A stretch of 64,000 nt of DNA from Alphaproteobacteria bacterium (GTDB taxonomy: Bacteria > Pseudomonadota > Alphaproteobacteria > Rickettsiales > UBA998): the NCBI GenBank assembly GCA_004292675.1, contig RDXO01000018.1, positions 1 to 64,000 on the forward strand. Direction: 5' to 3'. A program made the position numbers and the translations under genes. The notes below the pieces were generated by a model that saw only the letters and a program-made list of their open reading frames with translations, was not told where the DNA came from and did not search any database. Positions 27,934 to 38,571 of the stretch are shown in pieces. Each line of letters opens with the position of its first letter. Position 1 is the stretch's first letter.

Positions 27934-29343
27934 TTAAGCACCCATCATGCGTTGAATGCGCTCCACATCTTCACGAAGTTCGGGATCATTATGGATAAAA
28001 TCCGTAATACGTTTGACGGCGTGCATCACTGTTGTGTGATCTTTTCCACCAAATTTACGCCCTATTTCAGGAAGGCTTTTATCCGTCAAGATTTTAGAAA
28101 GATACATCGCGACTTGGCGTGGGCGTGCCACCGACACCGAACGGCGCGGGGAGAACATATCTGATACTTTCACACGATAATAATCAGCGACAAATTTCTG
28201 AATATCTTCAATGCTTACACGGCGATCACAGGAGCGGAGTAAATCTTGCAATAAAATCTGTGTACCCTCAAGAGTGACGGGCATACCAAGCATATCAGCC
28301 TGCGCCACAACACGGGTAAGTGCGCCCTCAAGTTCACGAACATTGCTGGTGATACGGCGTGCGAGAAACTCCAATACATCACGTGGCACAGTAATAGATT
28401 GCTGTGCAACCTTAGATTCAAGAATACCATAGCGTAATTCAAAGCTGGTGGTATGAATATCAGCAACCAATCCCCACGCTAAGCGCGAACGTATGCGCTC
28501 TTCAATGCCACTTAAATCAGTCGGTGAACGATCTGCGGAGATAACAAGCTGTTTATTTTGCTCAACCAACGCATTGAATGTATGGAAGAATTCTTCCTGC
28601 GTTGAGTCTTTGCCACTGATGAACTGCACATCATCGACCATCAAGACATCAACGGAGCGAAATTGCTCTTTGAACGCAAGTGTATCACGGCTTTGTAACG
28701 CCTTAATAAACTGATACATGAATTGTTCTGCTGAAAGATAGACAACGCGCCGTTGTGGATGGTGCAAGCGGACATGCCATGCAATAGCGTGCATAAGATG
28801 CGTTTTGCCAAGACCGACACCACCATAGAGAAAAAGTGGATTACATCCGACCAAGGCTTCAGAAGAATCTGCAATACGCTTCGCGGCGGCATAGGCTAAT
28901 TCATTGGGTTTACCAACGACAAAACGATCAAAGGTATAACGTGGATCAAGCGATGCTCCCATATCAGGTGCTGCATCTGCCTCGGGTGTGATGACTTCCA
29001 ACGCAATAGGTGCAGGGACAGAGGATGCAACATCGTTGTTTGGGCGAGCTTGGATGATCAAATCAATCGATCGAATACGCTCATCTTCTTGCGAGAGCGC
29101 ATCAACGAGTGCTGAACTATAATGATTATGCACCCAATCACGGATAAAGCGCGTAGGCAGGGAAAGGCGAGCGCAATCATCATCAATCATATCAAGCTGA
29201 ATAGGTTTTAGCCAGCTACGATAGACATCCTCACCCAGCACCACACGCAAGCGCATACATACAGCATTCCATAAGGCATCTTCATAGCGCATATGAGGTT
29301 GCGCGCTCGGGGAGCTATTTAGATTTAACGCACCATGTTCCAA
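27934..29343 (-). CDS. dnaA: Chromosomal replication initiator DnaA
   Basis: The 469-residue initiator that melts oriC and loads the helicase. Domain I (about 20-90, WNAVCMRLRVVLGEDVYRSW) leads to a short linker. AAA+ domain III has Walker A GGVGLGKTH at about 174 and Walker B VLMVDDVQFI at about 235. Domain IV carries the DNA-binding signature DHTTVMHAVKRI near the C-terminus. The best start is a TTG at 29343, preceded by GGAGGG at good spacing inside the end of the rhodanese gene. A downstream ATG (29292) has no ribosome site. A weak start codon for dnaA would fit limited expression. Confidence 0.96.
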   Translation of the reverse strand: MEHGALNLNSSPSAQPHMRYEDALWNAVCMRLRVVLGEDVYRSWLKPIQLDMIDDDCARLSLPTRFIRDWVHNHYSSALVDALSQEDERIRSIDLIIQARPNNDVASSVPAPIALEVITPEADAAPDMGASLDPRYTFDRFVVGKPNELAYAAAKRIADSSEALVGCNPLFLYGGVGLGKTHLMHAIAWHVRLHHPQRRVVYLSAEQFMYQFIKALQSRDTLAFKEQFRSVDVLMVDDVQFISGKDSTQEEFFHTFNALVEQNKQLVISADRSPTDLSGIEERIRSRLAWGLVADIHTTSFELRYGILESKVAQQSITVPRDVLEFLARRITSNVRELEGALTRVVAQADMLGMPVTLEGTQILLQDLLRSCDRRVSIEDIQKFVADYYRVKVSDMFSPRRSVSVARPRQVAMYLSKILTDKSLPEIGRKFGGKDHTTVMHAVKRITDFIHNDPELREDVERIQRMMGA

Positions 29344-29774
29344 GGGAGTCCCTCCGCTTTCCAGCCATTGATTGTTCCACGTAGACCTGCACTATCTTCG
29401 ACTCCTTCAAAACCATACGCAATATTATAAGCGTGGTGATACCCCAGTTCGGTTGCTAATGTTGCAGCACGCGCAGAACGCCCACCGATTTTGCATAAGA
29501 AAAAAATTGGCATATCCTTATCAGGTACGTGATGCGCGAGTTGCGTTGCAAAATCAGGATTGCTTACGCCATTATCGAATAGTAAGGATAATAAGATATG
29601 TGTGCTTTGGGCATCCGAGGTATCGACTACGCCTACGGAAGACCATTCTTTTGGTGTACGCACATCAATGAGTGCGCACATATTATGCTTCATGAACTGC
29701 CATGCATCATCGGCACGTACATCACCTGCATAGGGAAGAGATTCGGCTGTGTTGAGTGTAGAAATATTGGTCAT
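29325..29774 (-). CDS. Rhodanese-like domain protein
   Basis: A single-domain rhodanese of 149 residues. The active-site loop FLCKIGGRSARA (Cys near residue 100) carries the C..G.RS pattern of sulfurtransferases, after the CH2A-like DVRTPKEW motif. The ATG at 29774 gives a normal domain start; longer forms would add a non-homologous hydrophobic leader. Its stop overlaps the dnaA start by 19 bp, so the two are coupled. The physiological sulfur donor and acceptor are unknown. Confidence 0.85.
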   Translation of the reverse strand: MTNISTLNTAESLPYAGDVRADDAWQFMKHNMCALIDVRTPKEWSSVGVVDTSDAQSTHILLSLLFDNGVSNPDFATQLAHHVPDKDMPIFFLCKIGGRSARAATLATELGYHHAYNIAYGFEGVEDSAGLRGTINGWKAEGLPWNMVR

Positions 29775-29883
29775 ACAAGCAAAGAAAGCCCCTCCCAAGA
29801 AGATAGGATGATGGTTCGTGGTAGTGTGATGAGGTATAAGCCTTGACGCATATTGCTCATGGATCAAGGCTTCACAGCGTCAT

Positions 29884-30150
29884 TTAGGAGGCTAGTTTTT
29901 TTACGCTAGCAGCAAGACGGCTAATTTGACGTGATGCAGTGTTCAATTTCAGAACACCTTTGGTGACACCACGGCGGATTTCAGGCTCAGCATGTTTGAA
30001 TGCTTCGGTAGCCAATGCATAATCACCTTGCGCAATGGCAGCTTCAACATTTTTGATGAACGTGCGCACACGACTACGACGCGCACGATTGACGGCAGTT
30101 ACGCGTTCAGTTTGGCGGATACGTTTTTTTGCTGATTTATGATGTGCCAT
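29884..30150 (-). CDS. rpsT: Small ribosomal subunit protein bS20
   Basis: The 88-residue basic 30S protein that binds 16S rRNA. The N-terminus [20 protein letters not shown] is diagnostic. The [17 protein letters not shown] segment near the end is also conserved. It lies between mutM and dnaA, a typical alphaproteobacterial replication-origin neighbourhood. Confidence 0.97.
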   Translation of the reverse strand: MAHHKSAKKRIRQTERVTAVNRARRSRVRTFIKNVEAAIAQGDYALATEAFKHAEPEIRRGVTKGVLKLNTASRQISRLAASVKKLAS

Positions 30151-30282
30151 AGAAAAACTCTTTTTTTGTTATCTTTTAAGTTAGTGAATAATGCATGATT
30201 GGTGCAAACGTGGTGCGCAAATCGGTACATAAAGTACTCTGCATTGCGCGTTACGTCAAGTATGAAAATGCGTTATGCCACA

Positions 30283-30291
30283 TGTGGATAA
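30283..30291 (-). promoter_or_regulatory. Perfect DnaA-box consensus in the mutM-rpsT gap (possible oriC or DnaA-controlled site)
   Basis: The minus strand reads TTATCCACA, the strict DnaA box. The surrounding 30151-30374 gap is AT-rich, with T-runs (tttttattttcc, gtctttttttcatg) that could unwind. It is the only perfect box I noticed in the gap, so a full origin is not proven. Confidence 0.4.
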
Positions 30292-30374
30292 GTTTTGCAA
30301 CCTTTTTATTTTCCTTGTCTTTTTTTCATGTGTGATCTTGGGAATTTTCTCTTGATTTATGATTATTCAATATC

Positions 30375-31205
30375 TTATGAAGATGGTTCAGCTTGGCAGG
30401 AAGGGCAAAAAAAAGTCGATCTTCCTGCATGGGTGATGTTTTGAATCGTATCATTGCAGGTGAAACATGCCTGCCCTTCGCGCCCATAGACTTGAAATTT
30501 ATGTTGAAAATACCCCGTTGTTCCTAGTGCATTTTTATAGTTGCGCAATGTAGAGCCACCTGACGCAAGCGCATCGTTTAATACGCTACGAAAGCAGGTG
30601 CGAAGCATTTCAGCATGGTTTATGCAGGCATAAGTGGGGGTGTTGGGATGAATGCGGGCGCGAAATAGGGTTTCGGAGGCATAGATATTGCCTATACCGA
30701 CAATGATATGGGCATCCATGAGCCATGTCTTTATGGGGCGCGTGACATTGCGCATATGCTGTTGCATATAGACAATGCTGCATTCATCTTCAAGCGGTTC
30801 TACTCCGAGTGAGGTAATCATGGGGTGGGTGTGCCACTGATCGCGATGGGTAAGCAAAACAAACCCAAAACGGCGCGGATCATGATAGACAACATCTATT
30901 CCGTCCTCCATCTGCCAGATCATATGATCATGCTTGTGACGGTTGGCTAAGGCATCATGCCTTATTGTAAAACTACCCGACATGCCCAAATGCGCAATAA
31001 TCTGATGCGATCCGCATGGCATAAGGATGTATTTGGCGCGACGCTGCACATCCTCGATGATCTTGCCCTCCAGCGAGGCTGCAAGATGCTCAGGGAAGGG
31101 GTAACGTAGATTTTCACGAAAAAGCAGGACACGTTCTACCCTCTTGCCTGCAATCGCACTGCGCAATCCCGTACATAAGGTCTGTACCTCAGGAAGTTCA
31201 GGCAT
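30375..31205 (-). CDS. mutM: Formamidopyrimidine-DNA glycosylase MutM (Fpg)
   Basis: Excises 8-oxoguanine and ring-opened purines from DNA, with AP-lyase activity. The 276 residues begin PELPEVQTL, with catalytic Pro2 and Glu3. The helix-two-turn-helix lies around 150-200 (GIGNIYASETLF). The C-terminal zinc finger has Cys pairs CFTC and CPSC bracketing GRSTFF. It lies 11 bp from pyrG on the same strand. Confidence 0.97.
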   Translation of the reverse strand: MPELPEVQTLCTGLRSAIAGKRVERVLLFRENLRYPFPEHLAASLEGKIIEDVQRRAKYILMPCGSHQIIAHLGMSGSFTIRHDALANRHKHDHMIWQMEDGIDVVYHDPRRFGFVLLTHRDQWHTHPMITSLGVEPLEDECSIVYMQQHMRNVTRPIKTWLMDAHIIVGIGNIYASETLFRARIHPNTPTYACINHAEMLRTCFRSVLNDALASGGSTLRNYKNALGTTGYFQHKFQVYGREGQACFTCNDTIQNITHAGRSTFFCPSCQAEPSS

Positions 31206-31216
31206 GGCGGTTATCT

Positions 31217-32893
<1,677 letters not shown>

Positions 32894-33373
32894 TTAGGGT
32901 TTTGGTGCTTCTGGAGTTGTCGGTGCATCGGTTGGTGCGGGAACATCCGTAGTTTTTTCTGCGGTGTTTGGCACTTCAGCGTTTGGCATTTCAGCAGCGG
33001 GCGCGGATTCTGTCGTAGGGGGTGTTACAGCAGGTGTTGCTTCCTGTGCAGGAATGTTCGCATCTGGTGGTGTAACGCCATCTTTCGGCACGCTGATGGT
33101 TTTGGTTTCTTCGGCAATTTCATCAATTAAGGTGCTAGAGCTGTTTTGTGCAGATACTATATTGAGCAGCAAGCAGTTCACAAAGAATAAGGCTGCGATA
33201 ATCGATGTGGTGCGTGTTAAAAAATTGGCCTGACCGCGTGCAGAAAAAAGTCCTGATCCGCCACTTGATCCGCCTAAACCTAAGCCATCACTATCGCTAC
33301 GTTGCAAAAGGACAAACCCAGCCAATAATAAGGAGAGGATAATTTGCACCACTAATAAAACTGTACTTATCAT
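32894..33373 (-). CDS. secG: Preprotein translocase subunit SecG, with long Pro/Thr/Ala-rich tail
   Basis: An auxiliary SecYEG subunit. It has two membrane helices (about 2-22 and 52-72) linked by the glycine-rich loop GLGLGGSSGGSGLFSARG. The family core ends near residue 75. A further 85 residues are low-complexity Pro, Thr, Ala and Glu (TPPTTESAPAAEMP and similar), a tail common in alphaproteobacterial SecG but long here. The ATG at 33373 matches the family start. Confidence 0.92.
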   Translation of the reverse strand: MISTVLLVVQIILSLLLAGFVLLQRSDSDGLGLGGSSGGSGLFSARGQANFLTRTTSIIAALFFVNCLLLNIVSAQNSSSTLIDEIAEETKTISVPKDGVTPPDANIPAQEATPAVTPPTTESAPAAEMPNAEVPNTAEKTTDVPAPTDAPTTPEAPKP

Positions 33374-33399
33374 AGAAGGAATACACCATATACGTAAAT

Positions 33400-34152
33400 T
33401 TATGAATAAGTGATGTCTATAGCAGCTTTCATGATCTCTGTCCATTCGTGAAGTTGTGTTGATGCTAAGCCCACTAACACGCCATCTACAGAACTAAGAT
33501 TGAGAATTTCACTACTGTTACATCCACGCACTGATCCACCATATAATACAGATGGCGCAAGAATGCCACGATTTTTCACATGATAACGAATAATTGTGCA
33601 TACTTCGTCTATTTCTTCCATATGCGGGGTGCGTCCTGCCCCGATTGCCCACATGGGTTCATAGGCAATGAGTAGGGTATTGCGTTCACCAATGAATGAT
33701 AAAATATGATCTAATTGCTGCATGATGATGTCTAAATAATGCCCTTCATGCCGTTGTTGCGCGCTCTCCCCAACGCATAGAATAGGTTGCATCCCCGCCT
33801 CAATGGCAGCGCGTGCTTTGCGTCCGATGAGCGTATCATCTTCATGATGCATGGTGCGGCGTTCGGAGTGACCCACAATCACATAGCGACACCCCGCCTC
33901 ACGTAACATATAGGGGCTGAGATCGCCCGTAAATGCACCCTTTGCTTCATGATGACAATCTTGCGCCCCGAGCGCAACAGGGCTTTTTTGGGTGATAGCT
34001 GCAAGATCAGTGAGCCAAATAGCAGGAGGGCAATGGATGACCGTGATGCGTCCATCCTGCGGCATAGCACGCACAGCATGGGTGATAGCACTCATATGCC
34101 TGCGGGCATAGGCGCGATCACCGATCATTTTCCAATTTCCTACCAGATACAT
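33400..34152 (-). CDS. tpiA: Triosephosphate isomerase TpiA
   Basis: Interconverts dihydroxyacetone phosphate and glyceraldehyde-3-phosphate. The 250 residues include GNWKM (Lys8), HSERR (His at about 96), the catalytic Glu in AYEPMWAIGAGRTP (about 165) and the phosphate loop YGGSVRGCN. The tpiA-secG-pyrG order on one strand is a familiar alphaproteobacterial run. Confidence 0.97.
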   Translation of the reverse strand: MYLVGNWKMIGDRAYARRHMSAITHAVRAMPQDGRITVIHCPPAIWLTDLAAITQKSPVALGAQDCHHEAKGAFTGDLSPYMLREAGCRYVIVGHSERRTMHHEDDTLIGRKARAAIEAGMQPILCVGESAQQRHEGHYLDIIMQQLDHILSFIGERNTLLIAYEPMWAIGAGRTPHMEEIDEVCTIIRYHVKNRGILAPSVLYGGSVRGCNSSEILNLSSVDGVLVGLASTQLHEWTEIMKAAIDITYS

Positions 34153-34401
34153 AGTGTCCTATTGTTGCATGGCGTGACTATCGTTTCAAAGCATGAGTAT
34201 ATCGTGTGTACTCATGATTAGATACAAAAAGATGCATTTATGCGGTGTGATAAACTATTGTTTTATTGTAAAGACGCTATAAGTCGACAAACTTTGCAAA
34301 AAATGCACAAAACACTTGAATAACGTGCATAATACGCATAAAACCGCATACATAAGTAATATGATAATATTCGCTCATTTGATGATGTAAGGAACATAAC
34401 G

Positions 34402-36324
34402 ATGCTCACGACCATGCGCAAACTCAGTCAAGGCTTTGTTGCAAAATTGCTACTTTGTGTATTGGTAGCAAGTTTTGCTCTGTGGGGGATTGGAGATATT
34501 TTTACATCAAATGCACCACGTATGGTGGCGAAGGTCGGAGAAGAAGATATTGAGGAGCAGGTATATCTTGCAGCATTGAGGCAATTACGCGTCAATTTGG
34601 GACAATATTTTACCCCTGAGATGGTGAAGCAGCTTGATTTACTCAATGTTACTCTTGAAAATTTGGTGCGTGACTCTTTGATAGAACAGGAATCTCAAGC
34701 ATTGCATGTGCGTGTGAGTGATGAATTATTAAAAGAAGTGCTAGCAAAAGATAAGCAATTCCATAATGATAAGAACGTCTTTGATCGTGAGATATTTCAA
34801 CGTCGTCTCCAGCAAATAGGGATGAATGAGCATGATTTTTTGGATCATATACGCCGTTCTGTGCAGCATAAGATGATCCAAGATACCATCACTCCCTATG
34901 CGATTGTGCCAGATGCATTGATTACGCAGATGAGTGATCTAGAGACGCAACAACGCGAAGTCTTAGTCTTTACGCTTGATCCTAAGCAATTTGAGACTGC
35001 ACCGCTTATTGAAGAAGGCGTGGTGCGACAATATTATGAACAGCATAAAGATCGCTATGTCGCACCAGAATATCGTCGGTTTGCTTATGTCGTGCTTAAT
35101 CGTGAACAATTAAGCAAACGCGTGAACATTAGTGAGGAAGAACTCAGCGCATCCTATATTGACTATGCCCAAAAAACTAAAGTACCCGAACAACGCACGG
35201 TAATTCAGTTATTATATCCGAGCAAGGATTTAGCAGAACAAGCCTATGCAAAGGCGCGGACAGGGCAATCTTTTGAACAGATTCGTGAGATGTTGCCGAT
35301 GGCTGCTTCAGAATCTATTGAGCTTGGTACGATCACGAAGGAGCAATTACCCGCCGCCTCTGATGTTATTTTTTCTCTCGCAAAAGGGGGCGTGAGTGCG
35401 CCTGTGCAAACAGATTTTGGCTGGCATATTTTTAAGGTGACAGATATTGTGCCTTCTCACACAGCCCCCTTTGATGAAGTCAAGGAAAAGCTAAAAGAAG
35501 AATTAGTACGCAAAAAAGTCGATAAAGAATGGAATGCGACTATAGAAAAAATGGAAGATATTCATGCGTCGGGCGCAAAACTTGTAGATATTGCGTCAGT
35601 GCTGCAACTGGATGTGCAAGAACAAGGTTTGGTGGATGCACAAGGGCGTGCAGCCGATGCACAGCCTAGACTTGACTCTGAAAAATATCAAGAATTGCTA
35701 CACACAGCCTTTATGCTTAAGCCTGATGCATTATCTGAAGTGACACAGATTTCTAATGGTGAATATATTGTGGTACATCTGCACGAGATTATGCCACAAC
35801 GCCAACGTGCCATCGAAGAAGTGCGCGGGCAAGTCACCAAGGATTGGCAAGAAGATGAACAAAAGCAAGCATTGCAGCGTTCTATCACGGATTTGGAACA
35901 AAAACTCACCGCGATGATGCCTATGGTTGCCGCTGAAGAAGTGAAGGATATGCTTGCAGCTCAAGCAATCACCGCCACAGCGTCATATCAATTTTCGCGT
36001 CTTGGGGTGGAAAGCAAAGAGAATCCTCTTGCCGTAGCCGAGTGGAAGCCTGATTTTATAGCGCGTCTGTTTACCGCAACGCACGCTCCAACGGTTTTGC
36101 CGTTCTATGTGGATCAATCGGGTAAGATTGTTGGTGGGGTTTATCAACGCACCGTGTCGCATACGCAGGAGGAGCGCGATAATCACCATAAAACCGTGCA
36201 GGCGCGCCTAGAAAAATCCTATGAACATGAGGTGATGCAACAATATGTAGAATTATTGCGTACTCATTTTCCTGTGCAATATTATCCTGAGATTATGAAT
36301 CGTGTCAAGGATCAGTTCCAATGA
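34402..36324 (+). CDS. PpiD/SurA-type periplasmic peptidyl-prolyl isomerase
   Basis: A 640-residue chaperone anchored in the inner membrane by an N-terminal helix (about 14-32, KLLLCVLVASFALWGIGDI). The SurA-like N-terminal helices follow and then a parvulin domain at about 265-355 (RTVIQLLYPSKDLAEQAY, DFGWHIFKVTDI). A second, degenerate C-terminal part lacks a clear parvulin motif. It assists folding of exported proteins. The start follows AAGGAAC. Its stop overlaps the trpE start (ATGA), an arrangement seen in many alphaproteobacteria. Confidence 0.9.
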   Translation: MLTTMRKLSQGFVAKLLLCVLVASFALWGIGDIFTSNAPRMVAKVGEEDIEEQVYLAALRQLRVNLGQYFTPEMVKQLDLLNVTLENLVRDSLIEQESQALHVRVSDELLKEVLAKDKQFHNDKNVFDREIFQRRLQQIGMNEHDFLDHIRRSVQHKMIQDTITPYAIVPDALITQMSDLETQQREVLVFTLDPKQFETAPLIEEGVVRQYYEQHKDRYVAPEYRRFAYVVLNREQLSKRVNISEEELSASYIDYAQKTKVPEQRTVIQLLYPSKDLAEQAYAKARTGQSFEQIREMLPMAASESIELGTITKEQLPAASDVIFSLAKGGVSAPVQTDFGWHIFKVTDIVPSHTAPFDEVKEKLKEELVRKKVDKEWNATIEKMEDIHASGAKLVDIASVLQLDVQEQGLVDAQGRAADAQPRLDSEKYQELLHTAFMLKPDALSEVTQISNGEYIVVHLHEIMPQRQRAIEEVRGQVTKDWQEDEQKQALQRSITDLEQKLTAMMPMVAAEEVKDMLAAQAITATASYQFSRLGVESKENPLAVAEWKPDFIARLFTATHAPTVLPFYVDQSGKIVGGVYQRTVSHTQEERDNHHKTVQARLEKSYEHEVMQQYVELLRTHFPVQYYPEIMNRVKDQFQ

Positions 36325-37856
36325 ACCATCAAGAATCGATGATGCCATGTTTTCCTGATTATGCTGCTGTGGCAGCAATGATGGCGCATAAAAAAAATGC
36401 TCTTGTGTGGAGTAAAATCATCAGTGATATGGAAACCCCTGTATCCGCTATGGCAAAATTGGGCATGGATGCCACCAGCCCGTCTTTTTTGCTGGAATCG
36501 GTGCATGGCGGGGAGAATCGCGGGCGTTATTCCATGATTGGCTTGTATCCTGATCGGCTATGGCGTTGTTTTGGAGCGCAAGCAGAGTTTTGTGATCATG
36601 TCACGGCAGTGCCACAATTTCAACCATGCGATCAACCAGCAATGGCATCACTTGCCGCAGAGTTAGATGCGCTGCATATGGATACGCCTGAGGGTGTGCC
36701 GCATTTAGCTGCAGGATTAGTGGGCTATTTTGGTTATGATATGATCAAGCAAACGGAGCGGTTGCCTCATGCAAACCCTGATGTGATTGGTATTCCTGAT
36801 GCCTATTTGATGCGCCCGCGCCTTATGCTTTTATTTGATAATGTCGATGGCGTGATGTATGGCTTTGCACCCTTATGGTTTCGTGAAGGCATGGATTCAC
36901 GAGTGGCGTATGAAGATGCGGTGGCTTTGTTGCGTGATACGATGTATCAACTTCGGGTGCGTGCGGGAGCGCGTATCTATATTCGTCCTGAACAATCTAA
37001 GCCTTTGACGTTTAGCTCCAATATGACCCGTGAAGCGTATCATGCCATGGTACGTAAAGCGAAGGAATATATTGTCGCGGGAGATATTTTTCAAGTAGTG
37101 CCGAGTCAGCGTTTTTCCACGCCCTTTGCGGTGCATCCATTCGCGCTCTATCGTGCTTTGCGTTATCGCAATCCATCCCCCTTTTTGTTTTACCTTCAGA
37201 TGGGGGATTTTTCATTGGTTGGATCAAGCCCTGAGATATTAGTGCGGGTGCGTGATGATGTCATCACGATTCGCCCGATTGCAGGCACGCGCAAACGCGG
37301 GGCAACGCCAGAAGAAGATGCCTACCTAGAGCAAGAATTACTTGCCGATGCCAAAGAAATTGCTGAACATCAAATGTTGCTTGATTTAGGCAGAAATGAT
37401 GTTGGGCGTGCTGCAGTGCCGGGTACGGTTAAAGTGACGGGCAAGATGATGATTGAGCGTTATTCGCATGTGATGCATATTGTCTCGAATGTTGAGGGCA
37501 TACGCACGCCAGATGCGAGCCTTGTGGAATGTCTGATGAGTGGCTTTCCAGCAGGCACAGTGAGTGGCGCGCCAAAGATTCGTGCGATGGAAATTATTGA
37601 TGAATTAGAGCCTGTATCGCGTAGTTTTTATGCAGGTGGGGTGGGGTATTTTTCCGCGAATGGGTGGATGGATACGTGCATCACCTTACGCACGGCACTG
37701 ATTAAAGATGGCATGCTGTACATACAAGCAGGGGGAGGGGTGGTGTATGATAGTGATGAGGAAGCGGAATATCAGGAATCCTGCACCAAGGCACGGGCGA
37801 TTATGAGTGCAGCCGAACTTGCTATGCAGTTTCTTGACGAGGAGATGCCATCATGA
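36321..37856 (+). CDS. trpE: Anthranilate synthase component I TrpE
   Basis: Converts chorismate to anthranilate with TrpG. The 511 residues carry the family signatures LVGSSPEILVRV and IRPIAGTRKRGATPEED, then FPAGTVSGAPKIRAMEII with the active-site residues. An N-terminal SPSFLLESVHGGENRGRYSM stretch carries the tryptophan feedback site region. It is coupled by 4-bp overlaps to both neighbours. No leader peptide or attenuator is visible, because ppiD lies directly upstream. Confidence 0.96.
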   Translation: MNHQESMMPCFPDYAAVAAMMAHKKNALVWSKIISDMETPVSAMAKLGMDATSPSFLLESVHGGENRGRYSMIGLYPDRLWRCFGAQAEFCDHVTAVPQFQPCDQPAMASLAAELDALHMDTPEGVPHLAAGLVGYFGYDMIKQTERLPHANPDVIGIPDAYLMRPRLMLLFDNVDGVMYGFAPLWFREGMDSRVAYEDAVALLRDTMYQLRVRAGARIYIRPEQSKPLTFSSNMTREAYHAMVRKAKEYIVAGDIFQVVPSQRFSTPFAVHPFALYRALRYRNPSPFLFYLQMGDFSLVGSSPEILVRVRDDVITIRPIAGTRKRGATPEEDAYLEQELLADAKEIAEHQMLLDLGRNDVGRAAVPGTVKVTGKMMIERYSHVMHIVSNVEGIRTPDASLVECLMSGFPAGTVSGAPKIRAMEIIDELEPVSRSFYAGGVGYFSANGWMDTCITLRTALIKDGMLYIQAGGGVVYDSDEEAEYQESCTKARAIMSAAELAMQFLDEEMPS

Positions 37857-38425
37857 CGCGGTTACTTCTGATTGATAATTATGATAGTTTCACCTACAAT
37901 CTTGTGCATTATTTTTCTGAATTAGGGGCGCAGGTGCAGGTTGTACGCAATGATGCGATTGATGTGCAAGGTGTGCGCGATCTTGCTCCCGATGGGGTAG
38001 TCATCTCACCGGGACCAGGAACACCACACGATAGCGGTGTGTGCCTTGATGTGTTGCAAACATTGGGGAGTACGCTTCCTATTTTTGGTGTATGTTTAGG
38101 GCATCAGGCGATCGGGGCTGTATTTGGTGCATCCGTGGTACGCCATCACCCTGTGCATGGCAAAACTAGCTCGATTTATCATCACCAAAAGAGTGTATTT
38201 CGTGATCTCCCAAGCCCGTTTACGGCAACACGTTATCATTCTTTGGTCATTGATCCCGTGAGTGTTCCCGATTGTTTGCGCGTGACTGCCACAACCGAGG
38301 ATGGCGTAATTATGGGCATATGCCACGCTCATTATCCCATTCATGGCGTGCAGTTTCATCCCGAATCGATTGCATCCGAATATGGACATGCATTGCTGGA
38401 TAATTTTCTAAGGTTATGTTGTTAA
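37853..38425 (+). CDS. trpG: Anthranilate synthase component II (glutamine amidotransferase) TrpG
   Basis: A class I glutamine amidotransferase of 190 residues that feeds ammonia to TrpE. Visible are LLIDNYDSFTYNLVHYF at the start, the nucleophile in GVCLGHQAIG (Cys about 79) and the His-Glu pair of GVQFHPESIASEYG. It could also serve PabB, as in organisms with one shared subunit. trpD and trpC do not follow. Confidence 0.94.
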   Translation: MTRLLLIDNYDSFTYNLVHYFSELGAQVQVVRNDAIDVQGVRDLAPDGVVISPGPGTPHDSGVCLDVLQTLGSTLPIFGVCLGHQAIGAVFGASVVRHHPVHGKTSSIYHHQKSVFRDLPSPFTATRYHSLVIDPVSVPDCLRVTATTEDGVIMGICHAHYPIHGVQFHPESIASEYGHALLDNFLRLCC

Positions 38426-38483
38426 TGCACGCTGCATTCTTAAGTCATGTTAAAAAAAATAACGACTACAGCAAAGATTATTC

Positions 38484-38542
38484 TTGTGCAAACGAACTAA
38501 ATTTGCTATCTTCTATCAAGAAAAGTTATCAAACATGATAAC
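38484..38542 (+). promoter_or_regulatory. Putative promoter and operator of the RTX gene
   Basis: TTGTGC (38484-38489) and TATCTT (38507-38512) are 17 bp apart, a plausible sigma-70 promoter. Just past the expected start of transcription is the perfect inverted repeat GTTATC-N6-GATAAC (38525-38542), well placed for a repressor. A ribosome site AAGAAAGGA (38555-38563) follows. Confidence 0.45.
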
Positions 38543-38571
38543 ATAGAATCATTTAAGAAAGGATGAATATA

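Noticed and set aside
36321-38425. trpE-trpG behind ppiD as an unusual arrangement
   Set aside because: This ppiD-trpE-trpG order is common in alphaproteobacteria, so it is not novel.
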